A stretch of 64,000 nt of DNA from Prochlorococcus sp. HOT208_60m_813B04 (lineage in GTDB: Bacteria; Cyanobacteriota; Cyanobacteriia; PCC-6307; Cyanobiaceae). Position numbers and translations under genes: made by a program. The notes under the pieces were generated by a model. That model did no database searches. It was not told the DNA's origin and saw only the letters and a program-made list of their open reading frames with translations. This document shows, one piece after another, positions 13,443-23,703 of the stretch; position 1 is the stretch's first letter; every line of letters begins with the position of its first letter. The stretch covers positions 25,608-89,607 of the forward strand of contig MWOU01000108.1 in NCBI GenBank assembly GCA_002025975.1, in the 5' to 3' direction.

Positions 13443-14666
13443 TTGAATGTGATAAAAAAAATATATTCATTTTTCTTTATTATTCTTGTATTAGTAACTT
13501 CTCCTTTCCTAATAAGATATTTACTAGCAAATCAGAAAATAACTATTTTAAATAGTATTTATTTTAATTTCCCGGGAATAATTACTAAAAACAAAATATG
13601 TCCTACTTATGATGCCTTATTGAATCAAACGATTGATGATTCCTTTAGTGTATCAATTATTAATAATAAAGGGGAAATAATAAGTTCCTACAATCAGGAT
13701 GTTCCAAGATTGCCAGCATCTAACCAAAAATTATTCTCATCAGCTTATGTTTTAAGTAAATATAAATTAAATAATAATTTAAAAACTTCCTTATTTAAAA
13801 ATAAAAACGATTATTATTTACACGGTCAAGGTGATCCAGATCTTAATTATGAACATATAATTGAACTAATTTCAAATGTTAAAGAAAATAAAATTATTAA
13901 CTTAAATATTGTAGAAATTGATTCAAAATTATTTTGGCCAAATGGATGGACAAATACTGATAAACTTTACGAATATGGATCTCCAATTACATCTCTAGCA
14001 ATAGAAAGTAATCACAATAAATATAAAGATATTTATGCATTAAAAAATTTTATTAAAAACTATTTAAAAAATAAATTTCCAAATTCAAAAGTATATGTAG
14101 ATTTTTTTGATTCAGAAAAAACATTTTATTTAAAAGATATTAAAGAGATAAATAAAATATATTCAACTCCAATTCTTTCATTATTAACTTTAACAAATTC
14201 TGAAAGCCATAATTTTACAGCTGAATCTCTCTTTAAAAATGCCTCAAATACATGGAACGATAATGACTATACAAAATTAAAAAAATGGCTTAAAAATAAA
14301 GGCCTTCCAGTAACTAATACATTCTTTGCAGATGCTAGTGGATTATCAAGAAAAAATAAAATTACAACAAAGTTAGTTGTATTGTTTTTAGATAAAATGA
14401 GATATTCTAAAGATTTTAAAGCTTATCAATCTTCACTTGCAATTATGGGTATAAGAGGAACATTAGCTAAAAGATTTGTAAATAGTGAATTGTCTGGAAA
14501 GTTTTTTGGCAAAACTGGAACTCTTTCAAATGTCTTTGCATTATCTGGCTTTTTATATAAAAATGAAAAGCCAATAATTATAAGCATTATCCAAAATTCT
14601 AATAAAATTGATAAAGAAAAAGCTTTTAAATTATTACGTGATCTTTATTACTTGAAATCTTGTTAA
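13443..14666 (+). CDS. dacB: D-alanyl-D-alanine carboxypeptidase, S13 (PBP4/DacB) family
   Basis: Penicillin-binding-protein fold of family S13. The N-terminus has one membrane/signal segment (FFFIILVLVTSPFLI), so it acts in the periplasm. The catalytic triad motifs are SxxK as PASNQKLF (Ser near residue 93), SxN inside TNSESHNFTAESLF, and KTG in FFGKTGTLSNVFALSG. It trims peptidoglycan stem peptides. At 407 aa it is shorter than E. coli DacB, implying loss of part of the extra domains. The start is taken as TTG two bases after the DUF1995 stop; a GTG two codons later is an alternative. Neighbouring dapF also serves peptidoglycan. Confidence 0.85.
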   Translation: MNVIKKIYSFFFIILVLVTSPFLIRYLLANQKITILNSIYFNFPGIITKNKICPTYDALLNQTIDDSFSVSIINNKGEIISSYNQDVPRLPASNQKLFSSAYVLSKYKLNNNLKTSLFKNKNDYYLHGQGDPDLNYEHIIELISNVKENKIINLNIVEIDSKLFWPNGWTNTDKLYEYGSPITSLAIESNHNKYKDIYALKNFIKNYLKNKFPNSKVYVDFFDSEKTFYLKDIKEINKIYSTPILSLLTLTNSESHNFTAESLFKNASNTWNDNDYTKLKKWLKNKGLPVTNTFFADASGLSRKNKITTKLVVLFLDKMRYSKDFKAYQSSLAIMGIRGTLAKRFVNSELSGKFFGKTGTLSNVFALSGFLYKNEKPIIISIIQNSNKIDKEKAFKLLRDLYYLKSC

Positions 14667-14673
14667 CAAAAAA

Positions 14674-15147
14674 TTATTTAAAATATTCTTTTAAATCCCT
14701 CTCAACAGAGGGTGGTACCATGTGATTAATTTCACCACCAAATTTTGCAACTTCTTTTACTAAAGAACTACTAAGAAAACTATAATTTGTATTTGTCGAT
14801 AAAAATATAGTTTCAATATCATTATTAAGAGATTTATTTGTATGAGCAATCTGAAGTTCATACTCAAAATCACTCATTGCTCTTAAGCCTCTAAGAATAA
14901 GATTAGCTTTTAGATCATTTGCACAATCAACAGTTAGACCAGAATAAGAAATAACTTCAATATTAGGTAAATGAGAAAGAGAATTTTTTATTTGTATTAT
15001 TCTTCTTTCAAGATTAAATGTTGGTTGTTTAGAGGTATTTTCTAAAACAGCAACTACTAAATTTCCAAATATTTTTTCAGCCCTTTCTATTAAATCAAGA
15101 TGCCCATTTGTTAAAGGATCAAATGTACCTGGATAAAGAATTTTCAT
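14674..15147 (-). CDS. coaD: Phosphopantetheine adenylyltransferase
   Basis: CoaD joins ATP and 4'-phosphopantetheine to give dephospho-CoA, the penultimate CoA step. It opens [23 protein letters not shown] in pieces typical of the family, with the (T/H)xGH nucleotidyltransferase motif as NGHLD. It then shows [19 protein letters not shown] and the C-terminal [12 protein letters not shown] loop. At 157 aa it is full length for the hexameric enzyme. It converges with dacB and is divergent from the flavin-reductase-like gene. Confidence 0.97.
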   Translation of the reverse strand: MKILYPGTFDPLTNGHLDLIERAEKIFGNLVVAVLENTSKQPTFNLERRIIQIKNSLSHLPNIEVISYSGLTVDCANDLKANLILRGLRAMSDFEYELQIAHTNKSLNNDIETIFLSTNTNYSFLSSSLVKEVAKFGGEINHMVPPSVERDLKEYFK

Positions 15148-15206
15148 GAATTTATTATGATCGAATAAGAAATTTAGTTAAAATAAGATTATTAGTTAAA
15201 TCAATT

Positions 15207-15695
15207 ATGACATTAAATCTAGAAGCAAAAAAAATCTTATTAAGAAAAATACCTCATGGATTATTTATTTGTGGCGTTAGAGACGAGGATAAAAATGAAG
15301 TGAATGGATTTACTGCAAGTTGGGTGACTCAAGGTTCTTTCACCCCACCATTAGTTGTAATGGCTGTTAGAGCAGAGGGTTCTAGTCATGAAATAATAAA
15401 TTCCACAAAAAAATTCTCATTAAATGTGCTCAAAAGTGATCAAAAGGATCTAGCAGCTGTTTTCTTTAAACCTCAAAAAGCATTAGGAGGTAGATTTGAA
15501 TCTGTTGAATTTAATTTAGGTGAGCTTGGATTGCCTATTTTAGTTGATAGTGTTGGTGGTGTTGAATGTAATGTTGTTGGAAGTGTTATGCATGGAGACC
15601 ATACCGTTTTTGTAGGAGAGGTTCAATCTGCTTATCTGAATAATGATGTAGACTCACTAAATTTATCTTCAACTGGCTGGAATTATGGAGGTTAA
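15207..15695 (+). CDS. Flavin reductase-like FMN-binding protein
   Basis: The 162-aa protein is a single flavin-reductase (split-barrel) domain: FTASWVTQGSFTPPLVVMAV near residue 32, then KFSLNVLKSDQKDLA and the late HTVFVGEVQSAYLN. Such proteins bind FMN and reduce it, or act as small oxidoreductases. Cyanobacterial flavodiiron proteins carry a similar domain at their C-terminus, whereas this one stands alone. The substrate is unknown. It lies 9 bp before uvrC and may be cotranscribed with it. Confidence 0.8.
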   Translation: MTLNLEAKKILLRKIPHGLFICGVRDEDKNEVNGFTASWVTQGSFTPPLVVMAVRAEGSSHEIINSTKKFSLNVLKSDQKDLAAVFFKPQKALGGRFESVEFNLGELGLPILVDSVGGVECNVVGSVMHGDHTVFVGEVQSAYLNNDVDSLNLSSTGWNYGG

Positions 15696-15704
15696 TCATT
15701 ATAA

Positions 15705-17663
15705 ATGAGTAATTCCTCTATCGAAAAAATAAATAACAAATATAATTTTAAAATTGAATATAAATTAATTAATAATAAGGAGTTATTAAAATCAAGATTA
15801 TCCGAAATTCCAAAGTCATCTGGTTGTTATCTTTTTAAAGATATTGATAATAACTTACTTTATATCGGTAAATCTAAAAAACTACGGAGTAGAGTAAGTA
15901 GTTATTTCAATAATTATTCAGATTTAACTCCCCGATTAAGTTTGATGGTTCGTCAAATAACTGAAATAGAAATTATAGTCACAGATAGCGAATATGAAGC
16001 ATTAAATTTAGAGTCAAATTTAATTAAAACAAACAAACCATATTTCAATATTCTTTTAAAAGATGATAAGAAATATCCATATCTTTGTATATCTTGGAGT
16101 GAAAAATATCCTCGAATATTTATTACAAGAAGAAGAAGAAATAGAAATAATTTAGATAGATATTATGGACCTTATGTTGATGTCGGATTATTAAGGAAGA
16201 CATTATTTACGATAAAAAAAATATTTCCACTTAGACAAAGACCAAGGCCAGTCTATAAAGATAGAACTTGTTTGAATTATTCAATAGGAAGATGTCCAGG
16301 TGTTTGCCAAGAAGTTATATCATCTGACGATTATAAAAAAATAATGAAACAAGTATCTATGATATTTCAGGGAAGAAATGATGACTTAGAAATATTTTTA
16401 CAAAAAAAAATGCTGCAATTTTCAAATGATTTAGATTATGAGAATGCAGCAAAAATAAGGGACCAAATTTCAGGTTTAAAATTATTAACTGAATCACAAA
16501 AAATATCAATACCAGATTCTTCAATTAATAGAGATATCTTTGGAATAGTATCAGAAAAAAATGTAGCTAGTATACAAATTTTCCAAATGAGATCTGGTAA
16601 GCTCATTGGTAGAATTGGATATAGTCAAAAATTAAATAATGAAGATGAAAATCTTATTTTAAAAAAGATATTAGAAGAGCATTATATGAATGTTGAACCT
16701 GTAGAAATACCATCAGAAATTCTTATTCAATATAACCTTCCAAAACAAGCAACCATAGAGGATTGGTTAACAGAGCTAAGAAAAAAGAAAGTAAAAATCT
16801 TAATCCCAAAAAGAAATAAAAAACATGAAACTGTAGAAATGGTTTTAAAAAATGCGAAATTGGAATTAGATAGAATATTAAATGGGATACAAGATAATGA
16901 ATCATCAATTGAGGATCTTGCCCAAATACTTGAATTAAGCGAACAACCTAAAAGAATTGAAGGTTATGATATAAGCCATATTCAAGGTAGTGACCCTGTA
17001 GCATCACAAGTCGTTTTTATTGATGGGATTCCTTCTAAACAGGATTATAGGAAATATAAAATTAAAGATCCAAACGTTTTTGTAGGACATAGTGATGATT
17101 TTGCTTCGATATATGAAGTAATACATAGAAGGTTTAAAAAATGGTCAAGATTTAAAAAAAGTGGAGGGGATTTTTCAATATTAAATGATAAAACGAATAG
17201 TAAATTAGACAATGAACTTCTATCAGATTGGCCTGATTTAATAATGATTGATGGAGGAAAAGGACAGCTAAATGCAGCTATTAAAGCATTAAAAGAATTA
17301 AATCTTGAGGAAGAAGTAACTATATGTTCATTGGCAAAAAAAAATGAAGAAATATTTATTCCAGGATTTACTAAGTCTCTTGATACTGATGAAAATCAAA
17401 AAGGAGTTCTTCTATTAAGAAGGGTAAGAGATGAAGCACACAGATTTGCATTATCTTTTCATAGAAACAAAAGATCTAAAAGAATGAATAGATCTCAATT
17501 GTCCCAAATCAGTGGATTAGGACCAACAAGAATAAGAGAATTGCTTGAGCATTTTAAATCAATAGACGCGATAAGAATAGCTAGTAAAGAGGATTTATCA
17601 AAAGTTAAAGGACTTGGAAAAAATTCAGTAAATGATATATATGAATATTTTAACGAGTTATAA
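15705..17663 (+). CDS. uvrC: Excinuclease ABC subunit C
   Basis: UvrC makes both incisions in nucleotide excision repair. Domains in order are an N-terminal GIY-YIG nuclease (SGCYLFKDIDNNLLYIGKSKKLRSRV split over residues 39-64), a Cys-containing region (LNYSIGRCPGVCQ), UvrB-binding UVR motif (QFSNDLDYENAAKIRDQI), the RNase H-like C-terminal nuclease (EGYDISHIQGSDPVASQVVF; MIDGGKGQLNAA), and tandem helix-hairpin-helix (QISGLGPTRIRELLEHF; VKGLGKNSVNDIYEY). The 652-aa length is usual. mfd at the far end of the window serves the transcription-coupled branch of the same pathway. Confidence 0.97.
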   Translation: MSNSSIEKINNKYNFKIEYKLINNKELLKSRLSEIPKSSGCYLFKDIDNNLLYIGKSKKLRSRVSSYFNNYSDLTPRLSLMVRQITEIEIIVTDSEYEALNLESNLIKTNKPYFNILLKDDKKYPYLCISWSEKYPRIFITRRRRNRNNLDRYYGPYVDVGLLRKTLFTIKKIFPLRQRPRPVYKDRTCLNYSIGRCPGVCQEVISSDDYKKIMKQVSMIFQGRNDDLEIFLQKKMLQFSNDLDYENAAKIRDQISGLKLLTESQKISIPDSSINRDIFGIVSEKNVASIQIFQMRSGKLIGRIGYSQKLNNEDENLILKKILEEHYMNVEPVEIPSEILIQYNLPKQATIEDWLTELRKKKVKILIPKRNKKHETVEMVLKNAKLELDRILNGIQDNESSIEDLAQILELSEQPKRIEGYDISHIQGSDPVASQVVFIDGIPSKQDYRKYKIKDPNVFVGHSDDFASIYEVIHRRFKKWSRFKKSGGDFSILNDKTNSKLDNELLSDWPDLIMIDGGKGQLNAAIKALKELNLEEEVTICSLAKKNEEIFIPGFTKSLDTDENQKGVLLLRRVRDEAHRFALSFHRNKRSKRMNRSQLSQISGLGPTRIRELLEHFKSIDAIRIASKEDLSKVKGLGKNSVNDIYEYFNEL

Positions 17664-17752
17664 ATATTAATTAATTTTTGAAAAAATAGATTTATTGATA
17701 TTGTTAAATATAACTATATTAAAAATATATATTTTTAAATTAATCTAGTAAT

Positions 17753-18319
17753 TTGGCAGCTGAAGCATATCTCTGGTTTAAATCACTTCACATTATTGGT
17801 GTAATCGTTTGGTTTGCGGGACTTTTTTATTTAGTAAGACTTTTTATATATCATGAAGAATCTAAAAATATGGATAATGAATTAAAAATTGCCTTTAATA
17901 AACAATACACCTTGATGGAAAAAAGGCTGGCGAATATAATCACAACACCTGGAATGATATTAGCTTTAAGTATGGCTATTTGCATGGTTATTATGCAACC
18001 AAGTTGGTTAAGTGAGAAGTGGTTGCAAATCAAAATTTCTTTTGTTTTGGGATTAGTAATTTATCATTCTTATTGTTATAAAATAATGTACTCATTACAT
18101 AATGGTACTTCAAGCATTTCAGCAAAAACCCTTAGATTATTAAATGAATTGCCTACTTTATTATTATTTATAATTGTACTTTTAGTTATTTTTAAAAATA
18201 ATTTTCCAACTAGTGTTGCTACATGGAGCGTAGTTGGACTAATTATTTTCATGTTGGCTTCAATACAATTATATGCAAAGATTAGAAAGAAAAATGAGAA
18301 TTCATTAAGTAATGAATAG
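17753..18319 (+). CDS. hemJ: HemJ-type protoporphyrinogen IX oxidase (UPF0093)
   Basis: Four-helix membrane protein of the HemJ family, which oxidises protoporphyrinogen IX to protoporphyrin IX before the heme/chlorophyll branch. The family signature is at the start: SLHIIGVIVWFAGLFYLVRLF, including the conserved histidine, followed by helices around residues 60-80, 90-107 and 130-165. No ATG lies near the conserved N-terminus; the start is TTG at 17753, giving AAEAYLWFK. The last 8 nt overlap the PHP-domain gene. Together with acsF at 53 kb it covers two tetrapyrrole steps. Confidence 0.88.
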   Translation: MAAEAYLWFKSLHIIGVIVWFAGLFYLVRLFIYHEESKNMDNELKIAFNKQYTLMEKRLANIITTPGMILALSMAICMVIMQPSWLSEKWLQIKISFVLGLVIYHSYCYKIMYSLHNGTSSISAKTLRLLNELPTLLLFIIVLLVIFKNNFPTSVATWSVVGLIIFMLASIQLYAKIRKKNENSLSNE

Positions 18320-18959
18320 GGAAGACTTAGTAAAATTAACTTCCAATATTAACAAAAATAGTTGTCCTAAAAATATTAATTTTCACTGTCATACAAAATT
18401 TAGTGATGGAAGTTTAGAACCATATGAACTTTTAGAACAAGCTTATAAAAATAACTTAAAATTTTTATCAATAACCGATCATCATACAATTAAAGCCCAT
18501 GAATATATAAAAAAAAATAATATACTCAAAAATTATCCTAAAGATTCTTTTACATTAATTTCGGGAATAGAAATTAATTGTTTGATTTTGGGATGTTTAG
18601 TTCATGTAATTGGATTGGGAATAGATATAAAAAGTAAATATCTAAATCCCTACATCCTTGGAGAGTCTCCAATAGGTAATGATTTAAATATTAAATCAGT
18701 TATAAAAGCAATAAATTTAGCTGGTGGTTTATCATTTCTTGCACATCCAGCGAGATACAGGATTCCCTTTTATAAATTAATTCCAGAGGCCAAAATACAA
18801 GGTATTGATGGAATAGAGGTTTGGTACGATTATGAACTTAATGAAGTATGGAATCCTAGTTTATTTGTATGTTCAGAAATAGATAAATTAGCAGATAAAT
18901 ATTCAATGCTAAAAACATGCGGAACAGATAGTCATGGACTTTCGCTATTAGGTAGATAA
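18312..18959 (+). CDS. PHP-domain metal-dependent phosphoesterase (TrpH/YciV-like)
   Basis: The PHP fold is shown by metal-ligand motifs FHCHTKFSDGSLEP, ITDHHTIKAHEY, SGIEINCLI, LAHPARYRI and the final TCGTDSHG. These are the expected HxH, DH, E, H and DxH sets of a trinuclear site. Relatives hydrolyse 3'-phosphorylated nucleotides or short oligonucleotides. At 215 aa it is shorter than the 280-aa family norm; the typical insertion is reduced. It overlaps hemJ by 8 nt and converges with cobN, the two stops being adjacent. Its real substrate is unknown. Confidence 0.85.
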   Translation: MNREDLVKLTSNINKNSCPKNINFHCHTKFSDGSLEPYELLEQAYKNNLKFLSITDHHTIKAHEYIKKNNILKNYPKDSFTLISGIEINCLILGCLVHVIGLGIDIKSKYLNPYILGESPIGNDLNIKSVIKAINLAGGLSFLAHPARYRIPFYKLIPEAKIQGIDGIEVWYDYELNEVWNPSLFVCSEIDKLADKYSMLKTCGTDSHGLSLLGR

Positions 18960-18960
18960 T

Positions 18961-21900
18961 TCAGAATTCGTTTTTTTCAATTATTGAATCAGTATTAATA
19001 ATTATGTTCTTTAAATTTTCAATAACATCTGATGAACAATTATTCCACATTTTTCTATTGACAATTTCAAGAAATCTTTGTGCAATATCTCTTAAAGCCC
19101 ATGGATTATTCTTTAGAAAGAAATTCCTAAGATCCAGATCACATAACCATGATTTATAAACTTCCTCATAACACCAATCTGAGACTACTTCAGTAGAAGC
19201 ATCAAAAGCATATAAGTAATCTAGTGTAGCTGAAAATTCAAACGCTCCTTTATAACCATTACCCTTCATTCCATTTATCCATTTAGGGTTAAGTATTCTT
19301 GATATAACAACTTTATTAATTTCATCTTGTAATTTTGAAATTTTGGATAATCCAAATTTTGATAAATCACCATGATACATTTCAGGAAATTTACCGCTCA
19401 ATTTTTTTACTGCTGAAGATAATCCACCCTGAAACTGATAATAATCATCAGAATCTAAAATATCATGTTCCTTATTATCTTGGTTATGAACTACTAACTG
19501 CACATTTTTAAGAGCATTTTCTAATGATTTTTTATCCTCTATAGGTTCAAGATTATCACTATAAATCCACTTACTCCAATTAAGAAAAGATTCTCCAAAA
19601 TCATCAATATTTTCCCAATTAGAATTTGAAATTAGTTCTTGCAGACCAGCTCCATATGAACCTGGCGCTGACCCAAATATACGATTAATTGAATCACCAT
19701 ACCTTGATGCCCCAGCGAGAGGGTTAAATTTATCATCCTCATTAAGATTAGAAACAAGATTTATTGCTTTAGAAGTTAATTTAACTAACTGTGGAAATGC
19801 ATCTCTAAACATTCCCGAAATCCTTAAAGTAACATCAACCCTTGGTCTTTCGAGAACAGATAAAGGAATGATTTCTAGATCAACTACTCTTCTTGAAGGT
19901 CCATCCCAAATAGGCTGTACTCCTAATAAATATAGTATTTGACAAATATCTTCACCACCATTTCTCATTGTGGATGTTGCCCATACAGATATTGCTATAT
20001 TTTTTAAATCTTCTCCATTATCTTGTTTGTATAAATCAAGTATTTGTGAAGCAGACTGACAACCAACACTCCATGCTGATTCAGTTGGCAGTCCTCTCGA
20101 ATCAACTGAAAAGAAATTTTTACCAGTGGGTAAAGTTTCAGTTTTACCTCTCGTAGGAGCTCCAGATGGACCACTTTTTACATATTGTCCCTTTAATGAG
20201 TTAATAAATGATAATTTCTCATTATATGAAGAATTAATGATTGGAATTAGAATCTCTTTTTTTAAAAATAAAAAATACTTATTATGTTTTTTATCATTAA
20301 AGAAATAGTCTATTATTTTCTGATTTTTATATTTTTCTAGATTTTTTATATTGATATTCTTTTTGTAAAAAAATAAATATATTAAATACTTTGCTTGTTG
20401 TTCCAAAAAATCAATAGCCATTCTAATGTTTAAAATGTTTTTGTTGGAAAAAGTCAATAATATTTTTTTATCCTTTTCACTTAATATTTGATCATATTGA
20501 TTTGTCCAAGGATTCAAATCAAGTTTTAAATGTTTTGCTATATATTGAGTAACACCAATTCGGCTCGTATTTGGTACTCTTGCAATACACAAGAATAAAT
20601 TTATTTCATTAATGTCATTCTGCCTATTGCCAAAAATATGCAAACCTGTCCTAATTTGAGATTCTTTAATTTTGCAAAGAAAGGAATCAATTTCTTCTAT
20701 TTGTTTATTTTTATTCTTTAAAGTAATTTCGCTAAAATCTTTTTTTATTAATTCAAAAATGGAATTTTTTATTATTTCAATCCGATTAGAATTTAATAAT
20801 TTTGCTTCAAAATATTCGTCTAAATAATTTTCTAATATTGAATATTTTCCATATAATTCTGACCTATCCAAAGGAGGCGTTAAATGATCAATAATTGTTG
20901 CAGCAGTTCTTCTTTTAGCTTGGGATCCTTCTCCAGGATCATTTACGATAAAGGGATATATGTTTGGTATTGCTGGACAAATAATATTTGGAAAACATTT
21001 ATTGCTGAGACCTATAGATTTACCAGGTAACCATTCAACAGTCCCATGTTTACCAATATGGCACATAGCATGTGCATTAAAAACTTTTTCAATCCAAAAA
21101 TATTGTGCTAAATATCTATGGGGAGGTGGAAGATCGGGAGAATGAATATCTCTATCAGTGAAAGAGTCATAACCTCGTTGAGGTTGAATCAATAATGTTA
21201 TTTTTCCAAATCTAATACCATTTATTGAGAAACCTTTATTATCAAGATCGATCGCATCAGATGGTTTACCCCAACGACTAACAATAATATTTTTGGGATC
21301 AATTTCTAAATAATTCCAATATTTTAAATATTCACTAAGTGGTAAGTAATCTAATGGTTTATTATTTTGAGATTCAATATCATTAGTTCTAGTTTTTATA
21401 AGCATTGACATTAATTCCGAAGAATCTTGAGGATAATTACAAGACCCAACGTCATAACCTTCTTCTTTTAACCAATTAAAAATATTTATTATTGAAGATG
21501 GCGTATTTAGACCAACGCCATTACCGATTCTTCCGTTCTTTACTGGATAATTACTTATTACTAAACAAATTCTTTTATCAAAATTATTAAGTTTCTGAAG
21601 TTTCACATAATTTGTTGCAAATTTTGAAATCCATCGAATACCTACTTGATCAGCTTTGTAACTAGTTATTTCACTATAAAGTGTATTTTTGTTAGAAATT
21701 ATTTCTTTAAATGCTGAAGGACAGGTAGTAATTCTTCCATCAAATTCAGGAATAATTATTTGCATTAATAAATCAGATGAATTCATTCCAATAGATGAAT
21801 TTAACCACTTTTTTCTTGATCTATTAGAAGAAAGAAGCTGTAAAATTGGAATTTTAAGAGAAGTAAAAATATTTGTTGAATTTTCAATTAATTCATTATT

Positions 21901-22698
21901 TTTGATTTGAGATGAAGAAAATGAAGTTGTGGTAATTATTAGTTTAATATCTTCTTTTTTAAAAATTTCTATTAATTTCTTCTGAATAATATGATCTTTT
22001 AGTGTTGAAATAAAAAATGTTTTAGGAGATAATCCGCATTTTCTTAATTGCAAGTTAAGTTTTTCATTTACTTCAATTTCATTAGCCAAAAAAAGTGATT
22101 TATAGGATATTATTCCTATCTTTTCGCCACTTTCATTTTTCCAATCATGTAAATAGGGATCTGCATAAAAAGTAATATTCAAAAAATCATCAGGAATTAA
22201 TTTTTCATCTACAACTAAATAATTTAAACAATTAAGAAACTTTCTATAATTATCAAGTCCTCCAGATCTTAGTAATCTAGAAATATTTAATGCAATATTT
22301 TTATCTATACTACTTATTTCACATAAGGAAATTTCCTGGTCAATGGTACCTGATAGGATTACTAACTTCCTTTTTTTATTAACTGCTTGCCAATTTAAAA
22401 GTTGTTCAATTCCATAGTTCCATGTACCTTTATCTCCAAATATTCTAAGTACGACCACTTTTGCATAATTTATTGTTTTTAATAAATAATTATCTATTTG
22501 AGCAGAGGAATTTAAATTAGAAATTTCTAAAGCTCTTATATTATTTTTTAATGAAGCAAATTCTTTTTCTAACAATAAGTTTGATATAAGATTTAAATCA
22601 GCCTTGACACTTGTTATAAAAATAAAATCTGCAGCTGGTTGCTCAATTAAATCATCATTATTCTTTTCATTTCCTGCTATATTTAATATCCTGTGCAT
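18961..22698 (-). CDS. cobN: Cobaltochelatase subunit CobN
   Basis: This 1245-aa protein is a CobN/BchH-family large chelatase subunit that inserts cobalt into hydrogenobyrinate diamide in cobamide synthesis. Landmarks are GNGVGLNTPSSIINIFNWL, HIGKHGTVEWLPGKSIGLS, NDPGEGSQAKRRTAATIIDH, LPTGKNFFSVDSRGLPTESA and SATLDYLYAFDAST. The N-terminal part is more divergent. Chlorophyll ChlH is related but larger and shares fewer of these motifs, so CobN is preferred. cobU lies at 38 kb, and metH, 1 kb away, uses the cofactor. Confidence 0.9.
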   Translation of the reverse strand: MHRILNIAGNEKNNDDLIEQPAADFIFITSVKADLNLISNLLLEKEFASLKNNIRALEISNLNSSAQIDNYLLKTINYAKVVVLRIFGDKGTWNYGIEQLLNWQAVNKKRKLVILSGTIDQEISLCEISSIDKNIALNISRLLRSGGLDNYRKFLNCLNYLVVDEKLIPDDFLNITFYADPYLHDWKNESGEKIGIISYKSLFLANEIEVNEKLNLQLRKCGLSPKTFFISTLKDHIIQKKLIEIFKKEDIKLIITTTSFSSSQIKNNELIENSTNIFTSLKIPILQLLSSNRSRKKWLNSSIGMNSSDLLMQIIIPEFDGRITTCPSAFKEIISNKNTLYSEITSYKADQVGIRWISKFATNYVKLQKLNNFDKRICLVISNYPVKNGRIGNGVGLNTPSSIINIFNWLKEEGYDVGSCNYPQDSSELMSMLIKTRTNDIESQNNKPLDYLPLSEYLKYWNYLEIDPKNIIVSRWGKPSDAIDLDNKGFSINGIRFGKITLLIQPQRGYDSFTDRDIHSPDLPPPHRYLAQYFWIEKVFNAHAMCHIGKHGTVEWLPGKSIGLSNKCFPNIICPAIPNIYPFIVNDPGEGSQAKRRTAATIIDHLTPPLDRSELYGKYSILENYLDEYFEAKLLNSNRIEIIKNSIFELIKKDFSEITLKNKNKQIEEIDSFLCKIKESQIRTGLHIFGNRQNDINEINLFLCIARVPNTSRIGVTQYIAKHLKLDLNPWTNQYDQILSEKDKKILLTFSNKNILNIRMAIDFLEQQAKYLIYLFFYKKNINIKNLEKYKNQKIIDYFFNDKKHNKYFLFLKKEILIPIINSSYNEKLSFINSLKGQYVKSGPSGAPTRGKTETLPTGKNFFSVDSRGLPTESAWSVGCQSASQILDLYKQDNGEDLKNIAISVWATSTMRNGGEDICQILYLLGVQPIWDGPSRRVVDLEIIPLSVLERPRVDVTLRISGMFRDAFPQLVKLTSKAINLVSNLNEDDKFNPLAGASRYGDSINRIFGSAPGSYGAGLQELISNSNWENIDDFGESFLNWSKWIYSDNLEPIEDKKSLENALKNVQLVVHNQDNKEHDILDSDDYYQFQGGLSSAVKKLSGKFPEMYHGDLSKFGLSKISKLQDEINKVVISRILNPKWINGMKGNGYKGAFEFSATLDYLYAFDASTEVVSDWCYEEVYKSWLCDLDLRNFFLKNNPWALRDIAQRFLEIVNRKMWNNCSSDVIENLKNIIINTDSIIEKNEF

Positions 22699-22770
22699 TT
22701 TTATATATAAATAAGGTTTAGAATACGTAAGTAGGATAAAACAAGTTTACCTTAATTAAATAAATTAAAT

Positions 22771-23685
22771 ATGCATGAATTTCTTCCATACGCCTGGTTC
22801 GAAGGTAAATGTATTCCATTTAAAGAAGCAAAAATATCAATAGCTACTCATGCACTACATTACGGCACTGCTGCTTTTGGAGGAATGCGAGCGATACCTA
22901 ACCCAACAAACAAAGAAGAATTCCTTTTGTTTAGAACTGATAAACATATAAAAAGATTATCTCAAAGTGCAAAATTACTCTTAACTGAAATTTCTGAAGA
23001 ATATATTTTTAAAGCCTTAGAAGAAGTTATAAAAAGAAACAAGCCAGAAAAACCTATTTATATAAGACCATTTGTATATACAAGCGATTTAGGTATAGCG
23101 CCAAGGTTACACAATATTGAAACAAATTTCTTTATTTATTGTATTGAACTAGGAGATTATCTATCCCCAGATGGTGTTTCTTGTAGAATGAGTAGTTGGA
23201 CAAGGCAAGAAGATAGATCTCTCCCCTTAAGAGGAAAAATAAGTGGAGCATATATTACTAGTTCATTAGCCAAAACAGAAGCTAGTTTATCGGGTTTTGA
23301 TGAAGCCCTGCTATTAAATTCAAGTGGTAAGGTAAGCGAAGCTAGTGGTATGAATTTATTTATTGTAAGGAATGGAGACTTAATCACTCCTGGTGTTGAT
23401 CAAGATATCCTTGAGGGTATTACTAGAGCTAGTGTAATTGAATTAGCAAAATTATTTGGAATAAATGTAATTGAGAGGCCTGTTGATAAAACAGAATTGT
23501 TAATAGCAGATGAAGTTTTTCTAACTGGTACAGCAGCAAAAATTACACCAGTTAAAAAAATTGAATCAACTGAATTAAATGTTGAAAGACCAATAATGAA
23601 TAAATTAAAAAGTAAGCTTATAGAAATAACAGAAGGTCGTTCTCAAGACTATGATAATTGGGTAACAAGAATTTCACTAAGATAA
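22771..23685 (+). CDS. ilvE: Branched-chain amino acid aminotransferase
   Basis: PLP fold type IV transaminase catalysing the last step of Val/Leu/Ile synthesis. It starts LPYAWFEGKCIPFKEAKISI and includes HALHYGTAAFGGMRAI, the PLP lysine in KISGAYITSSLAKTEA, then DEALLLNSSGKVSEASGMN and VFLTGTAAKITPV. The 304-aa length and these motifs fit BCAT rather than D-amino-acid transaminase or ADC lyase. It is divergent from cobN across 72 bp and 18 bp ahead of metH, so ilvE-metH is probably one transcript. Confidence 0.93.
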   Translation: MHEFLPYAWFEGKCIPFKEAKISIATHALHYGTAAFGGMRAIPNPTNKEEFLLFRTDKHIKRLSQSAKLLLTEISEEYIFKALEEVIKRNKPEKPIYIRPFVYTSDLGIAPRLHNIETNFFIYCIELGDYLSPDGVSCRMSSWTRQEDRSLPLRGKISGAYITSSLAKTEASLSGFDEALLLNSSGKVSEASGMNLFIVRNGDLITPGVDQDILEGITRASVIELAKLFGINVIERPVDKTELLIADEVFLTGTAAKITPVKKIESTELNVERPIMNKLKSKLIEITEGRSQDYDNWVTRISLR

Positions 23686-23703
23686 ATTATTTTTTACCTA
23701 AAA

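Noticed and set aside
23686..23703. Cobalamin riboswitch ahead of metH
   Set aside because: Only 18 bp separate ilvE and metH, too short for the element.
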